From contig DCHB01000035.1 in the NCBI GenBank assembly GCA_002314685.1, positions 1 to 9,163 on the forward strand: a stretch of DNA of 9,163 bases. The letters run 5' to 3'. This DNA is from Clostridiales bacterium UBA1763. GTDB lineage: Bacteria > Bacillota > Clostridia > Oscillospirales > Oscillospiraceae. Made by a program: the position numbers and the translations under genes. Of the stretch, positions 1-6,914 are shown piece by piece; position 1 is the stretch's first letter, and every line of letters starts with the position of its first letter. The notes under the pieces are model-generated. The model worked only from the letters and a program-made list of their open reading frames with translations. It was not told where the DNA came from and made no database searches.

Positions 1-1
1 T

Positions 2-37
2 TTTACCGGTATCCCCACAATGAAGCCGATTGACTGA
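2..37 (+). CDS. C-terminal tail of an upstream gene (partial, unidentified)
   Basis: The first bases hold an open reading frame ending in TGA at 35-37, with last residues FTGIPTMKPID. A terminator begins 20 bases later, which supports a + strand gene ending here. Another frame is also open, up to a TGA at 31-33, so the frame is not certain. Eleven residues are too few to name a family. Frame 2 is preferred only because its residues look more like ordinary coding sequence. Confidence 0.3.
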   Translation, partial: FTGIPTMKPID

Positions 38-57
38 AACTGAATATATCTACTAAC

Positions 58-89
58 AAGGACAACGGAAACACCGTTGTCCTTCTTTT
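58..89 (+). terminator. Rho-independent terminator of the upstream gene
   Basis: A perfect 11-bp stem (58-68 pairing with 74-84) with a 5-base loop is followed by CTTTTATTA. It ends transcription arriving from outside the window and insulates the operon that starts near position 200. Confidence 0.85.
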
Positions 90-165
90 ATTACATATCG
101 GAATGTCGTATGGAGAAATAAGAAAAATTATTATTTATTTTTAATGTTTATTTTATCAATTTTCG

Positions 166-193
166 TTGTATATTTTTTCGCTTGTGTTATAAT
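166..193 (+). promoter_or_regulatory. Extended -10 promoter of the MATE/GNAT/phosphatase operon
   Basis: A perfect TATAAT at 188-193 is preceded by TGT at 185-187, forming an extended -10 element. The upstream -35 is weak: TTGTAT at 166-171, 16-bp spacer. The surrounding 120-180 region is very AT-rich, like an UP element. The predicted transcript begins near 200 and leaves a leader of about 43 bases. This is the only convincing promoter for the three genes that follow. No operator-like repeat is evident. Confidence 0.65.
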
Positions 194-242
194 TACTCTG
201 TTATGTTATCGAGAATTATAGCTTTACGGATGATTTGTCAGT

Positions 243-2048
243 ATGGATAATGTAGAAAACAATGTAACGACAACTGAATCATATTCGCTTGAGAGAAACG
301 ATTTTTTCATTCAGAAGGTATCGCGCAAGTTTATCGTGTCCTCGGTCATCTCAATGGTGTTTCTGTATGCCGCATCATTGGTTGACACTCTGCTTGTAGG
401 TATATTCCTCGGAGAGGACGGACTCGCCGCGATGAGCCTTGTCAGCCCCGTGTTTCTTATCTATTACACTGTCGGCGCAACGATAGGTATAGGCGCAAAT
501 ATTGTCGCAAGCCGAATTCTCGGTCAGGGCGAAATGGACAAGTACAGAAAGGTTTTCTCCTGCACCTTTATTTTGCTTGCGGCTTTCACGGTGATAATGA
601 CCGTTTTGAGCTATGCCTTTATTGACAAGTTCGTATTACTGCTTTCGGGCAAGGCGGCAGATTCCTCGTTTGAGCTTGTAAAGCAGTATCTTCTGTACTA
701 TATCCCCGGCGGCGGACTTACGCTTTTAGCGTATGTGCCTCTGTATTTCCTCAAAACCGAGGGCAAGCCTCAGCTTTCCTCGCGTCTTTTCACGCTGTCG
801 GCTATTATCAATGTAATTTTGTCCGCACTTTTCCTCAGCCCGATTTGCAATATGGGCATAGGCGGCGCGAGCTTTGCGACATCAATTTCGTATTTTGTCA
901 TTGATGTTATCGGCTTTTATTGCCTGCTTCACGGCTCGGATGAGCTCAGATTTGTCAAAAAATCCGTTGATAAACCGCTTGTACGCGAAATTGTTGTCGC
1001 AGGTATTCCCAACGGCTTGAACAATCTGCTCGAGTCCGCGCAGATACTCCTCATAAATATGCTGCTTATCGAGATAGGTGCCGCATCACTCCTGCCGTGC
1101 TATACGATAGTCAGAAACATTATGGGCGTACAGCACTCCGTTATAGTCGGAATTTCGTCTGCACTGATACCGCTTATCGGCGTATTCTACGGCGAGCATG
1201 ACCATGAAAACGAACGCGCCGTTATGACGCGCTCGACAAAGACGGGCGTGCTCATTATGGCAGCACTCATCGCAGTGTGCTGTGTGCTGGGAAAATCGCT
1301 GTTTATGCTGTTCGGCGTTACAAGCCCTGTAATTATTTCCGAGGGCATTTGGGCATTGCCGCTTGCCAGCGTCGGACTTATTCTCGGCTATGTAAATGCA
1401 CTATACACAAGCTACCTTACCGCAATAAACAGAGAGGGCTTTGCAACATGGATTGTTGCTCTGCGTACCTTCGTTTTGCTTGCTGTTTTTGCCGTGCCGC
1501 TTGCATTTACCGTGGGCTCACTCGGAATATGGCTGAGCTTCACCATTGCTGAGCTTGCGACTTGGCTTGCATATATCATTATCCGCAATGTTATTCGCAG
1601 GAAAAACAGCGAGCTGGATAAGTTCCTGCTTGATACAAGCATTGAGCGTGACGGCGATATAACCTTCTCGGTCAGAAACGAGGTCGAGGACATTGTTGCC
1701 GCATCGGAAAGCTGCTCCAACTACTGCGAGGAGCATGAGGTTGACATGAGAAGATGTATGCGTGTCAGCCTCGCAATCGAGGAGCTTTTAACCTTCCTTA
1801 TCGGAAACTGCTTCGGCGCTGAGCAGAGCAAATACATTGATGTTCGTGTCTGCAAGCTCAATGAAGAGGTTATGGTGCGTTTCCGTTATGTAGGCAAGGT
1901 GTTTGACCCCTTGACATTTTATAACGACAACAGCGACAATGACGATATGTCTGAGGAGCTGCTCGGACTGAAGATGATTTTCAAATCTGCATCCATCGTT
2001 TATTTCAGACAGACTCTCGGAACAAATAATCTCATGCTTATGTTCTGA
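243..2048 (+). CDS. MATE-family transporter fused to a degenerate RsbW-like HATPase domain
   Basis: The 601-residue protein has two parts. Residues ~28-450 form a hydrophobic MATE-type (MATE/MVF superfamily) transporter of about twelve membrane segments, with family-like stretches such as GIGGASFATS (~205-214) and the GIPNGLNN repeat start (~254-261). MATE proteins export cations, drugs or metabolites using Na+ or H+ gradients; the substrate here is unknown. After a charged linker (~451-475), residues ~476-601 resemble the RsbW/SpoIIAB HATPase (anti-sigma kinase) fold: N-box region SLAIEELLTF (509-518), a G1-like GKVFDPL (551-557), a G2-like LGLKMI (574-579) and the final strand GTNNLMLMF. 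The N-box Glu514 is kept, but Phe518 replaces the Mg-coordinating Asn, and Tyr549/Val550 replace the G1 Asp. ATP binding is therefore doubtful. A typical MATE protein has about 450 residues, so the tail is an added domain. The ATG at 243 has only a weak GGATGAT (228-234) as a ribosome site. It is the first gene of an operon with a GNAT-like protein and a SpoIIE-type phosphatase. Confidence 0.88.
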   Translation: MDNVENNVTTTESYSLERNDFFIQKVSRKFIVSSVISMVFLYAASLVDTLLVGIFLGEDGLAAMSLVSPVFLIYYTVGATIGIGANIVASRILGQGEMDKYRKVFSCTFILLAAFTVIMTVLSYAFIDKFVLLLSGKAADSSFELVKQYLLYYIPGGGLTLLAYVPLYFLKTEGKPQLSSRLFTLSAIINVILSALFLSPICNMGIGGASFATSISYFVIDVIGFYCLLHGSDELRFVKKSVDKPLVREIVVAGIPNGLNNLLESAQILLINMLLIEIGAASLLPCYTIVRNIMGVQHSVIVGISSALIPLIGVFYGEHDHENERAVMTRSTKTGVLIMAALIAVCCVLGKSLFMLFGVTSPVIISEGIWALPLASVGLILGYVNALYTSYLTAINREGFATWIVALRTFVLLAVFAVPLAFTVGSLGIWLSFTIAELATWLAYIIIRNVIRRKNSELDKFLLDTSIERDGDITFSVRNEVEDIVAASESCSNYCEEHEVDMRRCMRVSLAIEELLTFLIGNCFGAEQSKYIDVRVCKLNEEVMVRFRYVGKVFDPLTFYNDNSDNDDMSEELLGLKMIFKSASIVYFRQTLGTNNLMLMF

Positions 2049-2060
2049 GCTATATATAGA

Positions 2061-2067
2061 AAAGAGG
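2061..2067 (+). promoter_or_regulatory. Ribosome binding site that fixes a TTG start
   Basis: AAAGAGG lies 7 bases before the TTG at 2075. The next in-frame ATG is at residue 77, deep inside the GNAT fold. The TTG is therefore the best start and probably lowers the translation of this middle gene. Confidence 0.7.
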
Positions 2068-2074
2068 CATTACA

Positions 2075-2644
2075 TTGAAAGAGATTCGTGAAGAGGACAT
2101 ACTTATTCGTGCGGCACGGGAGGAAGATTTTGAAAAGGTGCTTCCCCTGTGTGACCGTCGCTTCGGCACGGGCTACGTTGATAAAGAGGAGTTTTGCAAG
2201 TGGCTTAATTATCCCGAGCTTTGCATAGTACTCGAGTATCAGCATAATTTTGTCGGCTATGTCTGCATACTGCCGTCCACACCCGAGAAGGTGTGCGAGG
2301 ATATGCAGCTTGACCTCGATACTGTAAGGGCAGAGAGCGAGGGCAAAAAGATTGTCCGATGCAGAAGCGCCATTCTCACCGAGGAATATGAAAATATGGG
2401 CTTTATGCGTATGCTGTGGGAGAAGGTCTTTGACAACGCAAAGAAGCTCGGCTACGGAATATCCTACTGCCCCGCATGGAAGTACGACGGCAAAGTGCCC
2501 ATGCACAATTTGCTTACCAAGCTCGGCTTTGAAGTTATTGCGGAAAAGCAGATGCTGTGGTATGATGAAATAAATTACACCTGCGTTGTTTGCCACGGCA
2601 GATGTGCCTGCCCTGGCGTAGTATATAAGATGCTCATAAAGTAA
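2075..2644 (+). CDS. GNAT-like N-acetyltransferase with a cysteine-rich tail
   Basis: The 189-residue soluble protein starts at TTG, 26 bases after the transporter gene. Its opening (ILIRAAREEDFEKVLPL, ~9-25) is the typical first strand and helix of the GNAT fold. The region ~97-125 (SAILTEEYENMGFMRML...) aligns with motif A, which binds the acetyl-CoA pyrophosphate. The usual Q/R-x-x-G-x-G/A is imperfect here (ENMGFM). KLGFEVIAEKQMLWY (~149-163) is the usual closing strand pair. An unusual tail carries four cysteines (C170, C173, C177, C179) spaced CxxCxxxCxC, which might bind a metal or form disulfides. The acceptor substrate is unknown. Its position between a transporter and a signalling phosphatase suggests that it modifies a component or substrate of that system, but this is inference. 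It could also be a GNAT-fold protein without catalysis. Confidence 0.78.
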   Translation: MKEIREEDILIRAAREEDFEKVLPLCDRRFGTGYVDKEEFCKWLNYPELCIVLEYQHNFVGYVCILPSTPEKVCEDMQLDLDTVRAESEGKKIVRCRSAILTEEYENMGFMRMLWEKVFDNAKKLGYGISYCPAWKYDGKVPMHNLLTKLGFEVIAEKQMLWYDEINYTCVVCHGRCACPGVVYKMLIK

Positions 2645-2660
2645 CAGGGGGATAAAAACC

Positions 2661-4274
2661 ATGAAGAATTTCTTTTCGGCAAAGGTTAACCGAAAAGTTG
2701 CAGGACTTTGCATACTGCTTGCTTTAGTTATCTGCGTCGGCACTTGTATCAGCGGTTATCTGCAGTACCGTGATTCTATCTATGAGCGATACAATAACTT
2801 CGCGTATGAGATATGCGAGGTCGCGCGTTCATACGTCAACGGCGATAAGATAGCCTCTTATCTTGAGACGGGCGAGACCGACGAAGAGTACGATACAATG
2901 GCGCAGAATATCTATAATCTCTATAGGCACACAACGCTGTATGAGAATAAAAGCGGCATTTACATTTTCGTCCCCGACTGCGAGGAATACACCTGCCTTA
3001 ATGTTTTCGATGTCAGAATAATCGAGGCAGAGGATAAGTCCATTTTCGAGATAGGCTGTGTTGACCCCATCGGCGCTGAGCATCCCGAGAATGTTGTCGG
3101 TGTATATCTCAACGGCGAGCGCTCCTCCGACTACTTTATCCACGAAACCAAGTTCGGCTATAACTCTTCGGCAATACTGCCTGTGTTTGACTCCAACGGC
3201 AATCCCACGGCACTTATTGTCGCCGATATGCCCATTCCCTACATAAGCGAAACCCTTAATCAGTACCTCGTTACCACCATTTTGCTGACAGTTATTATCG
3301 TTGCGGCATTTATGGCACTGTTTATCTCCATAATGAAGCGCACCGTTACAACTCCGCTTAATGTAATCGCAGAGGAAACCAAGGCATTCTCGCAGGACGC
3401 AAAGCAGCTTTCCGCAGTCCTGCCCACAATAAAGCAGAAGGACGAGATAGGTCTGCTTGCGGGCAGTATCTATCACATGGAGAAGGATATTCAGGATTAC
3501 GTTGAGAATATCACCTCCATAACGGCAGAAAAGGAGAGAATAGGCGCTGAGCTTAACGTTGCAACGCAGATTCAGTCCGATATGCTCCCGTCCATATTCC
3601 CCGCATTCCCCGACCGCAAGGACTTTGATATTTGCGCATCAATGGCACCCGCAAAGGAGGTCGGCGGCGACTTCTACGACTTCTTTATGCTTGACGATGA
3701 CCACATTGCACTCGTCATCGCTGACGTTTCGGGCAAGGGCGTTCCCGCGGCACTGTTCATGGTCGTTGCAAAAACCCTGCTCAAGAACCAGGCATCGTTC
3801 AACCGTTCACCCAAGGCTATCCTTGAGGCTGTCAACAATCAGCTTTGCGAGAATAACTCCGCTGAGATGTTCGTAACCGCATGGATGTGCATTTTCGAGA
3901 TTTCCACAGGCAAATGCGTTGCCGCAAACGCGGGTCATGAGTTCCCCGCAGTTCGCAAGGCTAACGGCGATTTCGAGCTTATCCACGACCGTCACGGCTT
4001 CGTGCTTGCAGGCTTCGAGGATTCCCGTTACACCGAGTATGAGTTCAATGTTGAAAAGGGCGGCACACTGTTTGTATATACTGACGGTGTTGCAGAGGCA
4101 ACAAATGCCGACAATCAGCTGTTCGGCACTGACCGTATGATTAAGGCACTGAATATCGACTCCTCCGCGGCACCTGCCGATATTCTTGAAAATATCAAGA
4201 AGTCGATTGATGAGTTCGTCGGCGATGCACCTCAGTTTGACGATATCACAATGCTTTGCATTAAGAGAATGTAA
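2661..4274 (+). CDS. Membrane sensor with HAMP and SpoIIE-type PP2C serine/threonine phosphatase domains
   Basis: The 537-residue protein has a membrane segment at ~13-33, an extracytoplasmic sensor region at ~34-200 (Cache-like in size and position, with Cys52, 107, 112 and 133), a second membrane segment at ~202-224, a HAMP-like linker (~226-285, TTPLNVIAEE) and a short helical connector. A SpoIIE/RsbU phosphatase domain fills ~298-537. Its motifs are intact: GGDFYD (335-340), ADVSGKG (354-360), NAGHEFP (423-429), YTDGVAEA (473-480) and FDDIT (526-530). The metal-binding aspartates D337, D355, D475 and D527/D528 are present, so it should be active. Known relatives dephosphorylate serine/threonine on STAS-domain anti-anti-sigma proteins. 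A strong Shine-Dalgarno (AGGGGG, 2646-2651) lies 9 bases before the ATG, and the gap from the previous gene is 16 bases. The phosphoprotein target is not in this window. An external ligand probably controls the phosphatase through the HAMP linker. Confidence 0.92.
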   Translation: MKNFFSAKVNRKVAGLCILLALVICVGTCISGYLQYRDSIYERYNNFAYEICEVARSYVNGDKIASYLETGETDEEYDTMAQNIYNLYRHTTLYENKSGIYIFVPDCEEYTCLNVFDVRIIEAEDKSIFEIGCVDPIGAEHPENVVGVYLNGERSSDYFIHETKFGYNSSAILPVFDSNGNPTALIVADMPIPYISETLNQYLVTTILLTVIIVAAFMALFISIMKRTVTTPLNVIAEETKAFSQDAKQLSAVLPTIKQKDEIGLLAGSIYHMEKDIQDYVENITSITAEKERIGAELNVATQIQSDMLPSIFPAFPDRKDFDICASMAPAKEVGGDFYDFFMLDDDHIALVIADVSGKGVPAALFMVVAKTLLKNQASFNRSPKAILEAVNNQLCENNSAEMFVTAWMCIFEISTGKCVAANAGHEFPAVRKANGDFELIHDRHGFVLAGFEDSRYTEYEFNVEKGGTLFVYTDGVAEATNADNQLFGTDRMIKALNIDSSAAPADILENIKKSIDEFVGDAPQFDDITMLCIKRM

Positions 4275-4287
4275 TGTATTAAATATA

Positions 4288-4325
4288 AAGAATGAGCTTA
4301 CGAAAGTAAGCTCATTCTTATTTTA
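4288..4325. terminator. Shared bidirectional terminator between convergent genes
   Basis: A perfect 14-bp stem (4288-4301 with 4306-4319) closes on a GAAA loop. On the + strand it is followed by ATTTTATATA, ending the three-gene operon. On the minus strand it is followed by TTTATATTTAA, ending the P-loop gene. The minus-strand stop codon (4318-4320) sits in the foot of the stem. Confidence 0.88.
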
Positions 4326-5340
4326 TATATTTATCTATAAATTTTTCGGTGAAGTCATTAAGCGAGTCAAAATCAATGTACGGTCTGTATTCAAGCTCCA
4401 ACAAATCGTGATATTCCTTTGCCTTTTTAAGATAAGAAACAGCCGAGTCAAGCAGTGCATCATACTGCTTTTCGACTGTGCTAAGCTCATTTTCAACTAA
4501 GTCGTCAAGGCTGATTTGACTGTAAGCCTCTCGGGTATTAACAGCAGATGATATTACAATTCCTATTGACTGCTCGGGCAGTAAAACCGCCTCGGTCCTA
4601 TCGGGAGAAAGAGGGCAGGGGCAGATTACGGCACGGAGCTTTAAGTCAGATACGGCATTTTCAATCTCTTTCATAAAAATATACCCGAGTCCGCATTGCT
4701 TATCAACTACAAATACTTGTTTACATAACACATTAACCGTTGGATTAAGATGAATAATCCCTTTACAGCATACAGCGGAAATAAAGCGATGCTCAACATA
4801 GCTTTCACAGTCCGAGCGATATATTTCAAGCGCACGATTTATAAATGATTTTGCCCGTATCTTAACTTTTTCGATTGTTTTTTCGTCTAATACTTCATTT
4901 TCAATGATTTTTTCAATATTCTTTGCCGCGGATAAATAGCGGTACGCCTTTTCGTACATTCGCTTGTAACTATCGGTATAATAGGCTATTTTGTCGTTTC
5001 CGATGATAGAGCAGTATTCGCCCAAGTTAACATAATATGAATTTACTGCAAATAGCCTCGGCTCGATTATGTGCGGAGAAGTTGCATCGACAAGCCCGAG
5101 CTTCAAATCGGGGATATAAACACCGTCGAGAGAATCGGGGTCGCCCGAGCATAGAACGTACTGAACATCATAGCCGAGCGCTTCGGCTTTTTGTCCGACC
5201 TTTTTCATAAAGCTCGATTTTCCGCAGCCTGCTCCGCCTTTGATCAGATATAAAAAATCTCCCTTGCCATTACAAAACCCGTCATAAAGCGAGTAAAAGC
5301 CGTCATATGAATTAGCGCCGAGGAAAAACTCCGTTTTCAT
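4318..5340 (-). CDS. PRK06851-like P-loop ATPase with a degenerate second P-loop half
   Basis: This 340-residue cytoplasmic protein has a clear Walker A, GGAGCGKS (residues 35-42), preceded by a hydrophobic strand, and a later stretch SLDGVYIPDLKLGLVDA (70-86) typical of the PRK06851-like family. That family is built of two tandem P-loop halves and its function is not established. The second half (~184-265) repeats the same order of elements: LPEQSIGIVIS (~254-264) matches the IPDLKLGLVDA of the first half, and VFVVDKQCGLGYIF (209-222) sits where the second Walker A should be. It lacks the Lys-Ser/Thr pair, so only the first half should bind nucleotide. A helical region (~125-180) links the halves and the tail (~285-340) is helical. 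A good Shine-Dalgarno (GAGGTGA, 5345-5351) precedes the ATG. By eye the gene is more AT-rich than its neighbours. I cannot assign a substrate. It is transcribed alone. Confidence 0.75.
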   Translation of the reverse strand: MKTEFFLGANSYDGFYSLYDGFCNGKGDFLYLIKGGAGCGKSSFMKKVGQKAEALGYDVQYVLCSGDPDSLDGVYIPDLKLGLVDATSPHIIEPRLFAVNSYYVNLGEYCSIIGNDKIAYYTDSYKRMYEKAYRYLSAAKNIEKIIENEVLDEKTIEKVKIRAKSFINRALEIYRSDCESYVEHRFISAVCCKGIIHLNPTVNVLCKQVFVVDKQCGLGYIFMKEIENAVSDLKLRAVICPCPLSPDRTEAVLLPEQSIGIVISSAVNTREAYSQISLDDLVENELSTVEKQYDALLDSAVSYLKKAKEYHDLLELEYRPYIDFDSLNDFTEKFIDKYIK

Positions 5341-5369
5341 TTCATCACCTCACTTAGTCTATGCGTTGT

Positions 5370-5398
5370 TTGACAAGTTTGTGCACAGATGTTAGTAT
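5370..5398 (+). promoter_or_regulatory. Promoter of the HAD-phosphatase gene
   Basis: A perfect TTGACA (5370-5375) lies 17 bp from TAGTAT (5393-5398). The overlapping TATAAA at 5396-5401 would give a 20-bp spacer and is less likely. The start near 5405 leaves a very short leader that consists almost only of the AAGGAAG ribosome site (5405-5411) before the ATG at 5419. Confidence 0.55.
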
Positions 5399-5423
5399 AA
5401 AAACAAGGAAGTGATATTATGAA
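5394..5423 (-). promoter_or_regulatory. Candidate promoter of the P-loop gene
   Basis: On the minus strand a TATACT (-10, at 5394-5399) lies 18 bp from a weak TTCATA (-35, 5418-5423). The transcript would start near 5388 with a leader of about 48 bases. It overlaps the divergent + strand promoter and the start codon of the HAD gene, so the two would compete for polymerase. Confidence 0.4.
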
Positions 5424-6060
5424 AGACTACATATTATTCGATTTTGACGGCACGGTTTTTGATTCTGCTGAGGGCGTTATTAAGAGCGTTCAGTATGCAC
5501 TCGCAAAGCTCGGAATTGAAGCTGAGCTAAGTGAGCTTATGTGCTTTGTGGGGCCTCCGTTAAATGAGAGTTTTGCATATAAATACGGCTTGAGCGAGGA
5601 GACGGCAAATAAAGCAGTTGAGCTTTACCGCGAGCGTTACGCACCTATCGGATGGACGGAGTGCAAGCCCTTTGAGGGTATGCCTGAGCTGCTAAGAAAG
5701 CTCCGAAAGGACGGAAAAAAGCTTGCCGTAGCAACGAGCAAGCCTTTGTTCTTCGCGGAAAAGATATTACAGCAGCACGATATGACTGACTGCTTTGATA
5801 TAGTCTGCGGCGCGGAGCTTGACGGCACCCGCAGTAAAAAGTGGGAGGTTATAGCCTACGCACTTGAACGCTTCGGCATAACACCCGAGCAGGCAATAAT
5901 GGTAGGTGACCGCAAATACGACATTATGGGTGCAAAAGCCTGCGGGCTTGACTGCATTGGTGTGCGCTTCGGCTATGCCGATGAGGGCGAGCTTGAGGAG
6001 CACGGCGCAGTTTATATAGCCGAAGACACCGACGATTTGTACGAATATCTTTCAAATTAA
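5419..6060 (+). CDS. HAD-superfamily hydrolase, phosphoglycolate-phosphatase-like
   Basis: The 213-residue protein has all four HAD motifs: DFDGT (8-12, nucleophile Asp8 and acid/base Asp10), VATSKP (104-109, Ser107), a motif III lysine near SKKWE (139-143) and GDRKYDIMGA (163-172, Asp164 and Asp168). Residues ~15-85 form the helical C1 cap typical of the phosphoglycolate phosphatase/beta-phosphoglucomutase group. Such enzymes hydrolyse small phosphomonoesters with Mg2+. The motifs do not decide among phosphoglycolate, nucleotide or other substrates. Length is normal for the family and nothing is broken. The AAGGAAG site precedes the ATG at a normal distance. It is a single gene divergent from the P-loop protein and convergent with dapF, with only 4 bases between the stop codons, so context gives no pathway hint. 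Confidence 0.88.
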   Translation: MKDYILFDFDGTVFDSAEGVIKSVQYALAKLGIEAELSELMCFVGPPLNESFAYKYGLSEETANKAVELYRERYAPIGWTECKPFEGMPELLRKLRKDGKKLAVATSKPLFFAEKILQQHDMTDCFDIVCGAELDGTRSKKWEVIAYALERFGITPEQAIMVGDRKYDIMGAKACGLDCIGVRFGYADEGELEEHGAVYIAEDTDDLYEYLSN

Positions 6061-6064
6061 CTGT

Positions 6065-6880
6065 TCAGATTTCGATTGTTTCGCCCTCGGCGACTATGCA
6101 GGTGGGACCCGTGAGGAAAATATCCTCGGCAGTGTCGCCCCTGCAGGTGAGCGTAATAAATAAATCGCCGCCGGGCATTGAAACCTTGACATTATTACCA
6201 CTGACACTGTTTTTAAGTGTGAGCGCGGCAACGATTGAGCCGCTGCCCGTACCGCAGGCAAGAGTGAAGTCCTCAACACCTCTTTCGTAGGTGATTGCTT
6301 TGACTTCGTCCTTGCCTGTTATTTTTACGAAGCTGATATTTGCACCCCTCGGGAATGCAGAGCAGTAGCGCAGAGCTCTGCCGAGCTTAAAAAGCTCCTC
6401 TCGCGGCATTTCGTCCCAATTATCGAGCCTAACAATAGCGTGGGGGATACCTGGATTGCCCAATTCAACATAGGCGCACATAAGCCCCTCGGCAGGGCGT
6501 TCAAGGTCAATAACGCTCGGGTCGTTGAGCCTTATGCGATACATCGTTTCGGTAATTCTCTCGCCGATTACAAGTCCCGCGGTTGTTTCAATGCGCTGAA
6601 TTTCTCCCGCAAGAGAGTTTTCAAAGCCGTAGCGGGCTATGCATCGCGCTCCGTTTCCGCACATTTCGCCCATTGAGCCGTCGGAGTTAAAGAACAAAAG
6701 TCTGAAATCTCCGCCGCATAAAGCCTTGTCGGTGAGCATAAGCCCGTCAGCACCGATACCCGTTCTGCGCTCGCACAGCCTTCTTGCAAGCTCTGGAATG
6801 TCGCCTTCGGGTATGCGTGCCTCAAGATTATTTATAATAACAAAGTCGTTTCCTGCTCCGTGCATTTTAGTAAACTTCAT
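6065..6880 (-). CDS. dapF: Diaminopimelate epimerase
   Basis: DapF interconverts LL- and meso-diaminopimelate in the cytoplasm, supplying peptidoglycan cross-links and lysine. The 271-residue length is normal. The N-terminus FTKMHGAGNDFVIIN is a family signature. The two catalytic cysteines are Cys74 in MCGNGARC (73-80) and Cys209 in LACGTGSGS (207-215), one in each of the two mirror-image halves. The substrate-binding ERG (199-201) is present. Two small deviations from the common sequence are seen: GNPGIPH (141-147) where most enzymes have GNPH, and GVEDFTLACG (201-210), one residue longer than the common GVGETLACG. Both lie near the active site but keep the key residues. A Shine-Dalgarno GAGGG lies 8 bases before the ATG. 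It has its own promoter and is not linked to other lysine genes here. Confidence 0.96.
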   Translation of the reverse strand: MKFTKMHGAGNDFVIINNLEARIPEGDIPELARRLCERRTGIGADGLMLTDKALCGGDFRLLFFNSDGSMGEMCGNGARCIARYGFENSLAGEIQRIETTAGLVIGERITETMYRIRLNDPSVIDLERPAEGLMCAYVELGNPGIPHAIVRLDNWDEMPREELFKLGRALRYCSAFPRGANISFVKITGKDEVKAITYERGVEDFTLACGTGSGSIVAALTLKNSVSGNNVKVSMPGGDLFITLTCRGDTAEDIFLTGPTCIVAEGETIEI

Positions 6881-6914
6881 ACTTTTAACCCTCGATTATC
6901 CGCATTTTTCTATG

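Noticed and set aside
120..180. AT-rich stretch upstream of the MATE gene as a riboswitch or small RNA
   Set aside because: It lies upstream of the predicted transcript start and shows no stable stem. It fits an UP-element-like AT-rich promoter region better.
2000..2743. A 247-codon open frame on the minus strand, opposite the GNAT-like gene
   Set aside because: It overlaps three well-supported + strand genes, has no credible ribosome site, and its translation shows no family motif. It reflects codon bias in the real genes.
2829..3476. A 215-codon minus-strand open frame opposite the phosphatase gene
   Set aside because: The product is cysteine- and glycine-rich without any recognisable domain, and lies wholly inside a gene with clear membrane and sensor regions.
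5380..5387. The palindrome TGTGCACA between the divergent promoters as an operator
   Set aside because: Eight bases are too short to call, no second copy is seen nearby, and no regulator gene is adjacent.
6081..6098. Small hairpin near the dapF 3' end (TCGCC/GGCGA) as a terminator
   Set aside because: The stem is only 5 bp, lies inside the dapF coding region, and no U-tract follows on either strand.
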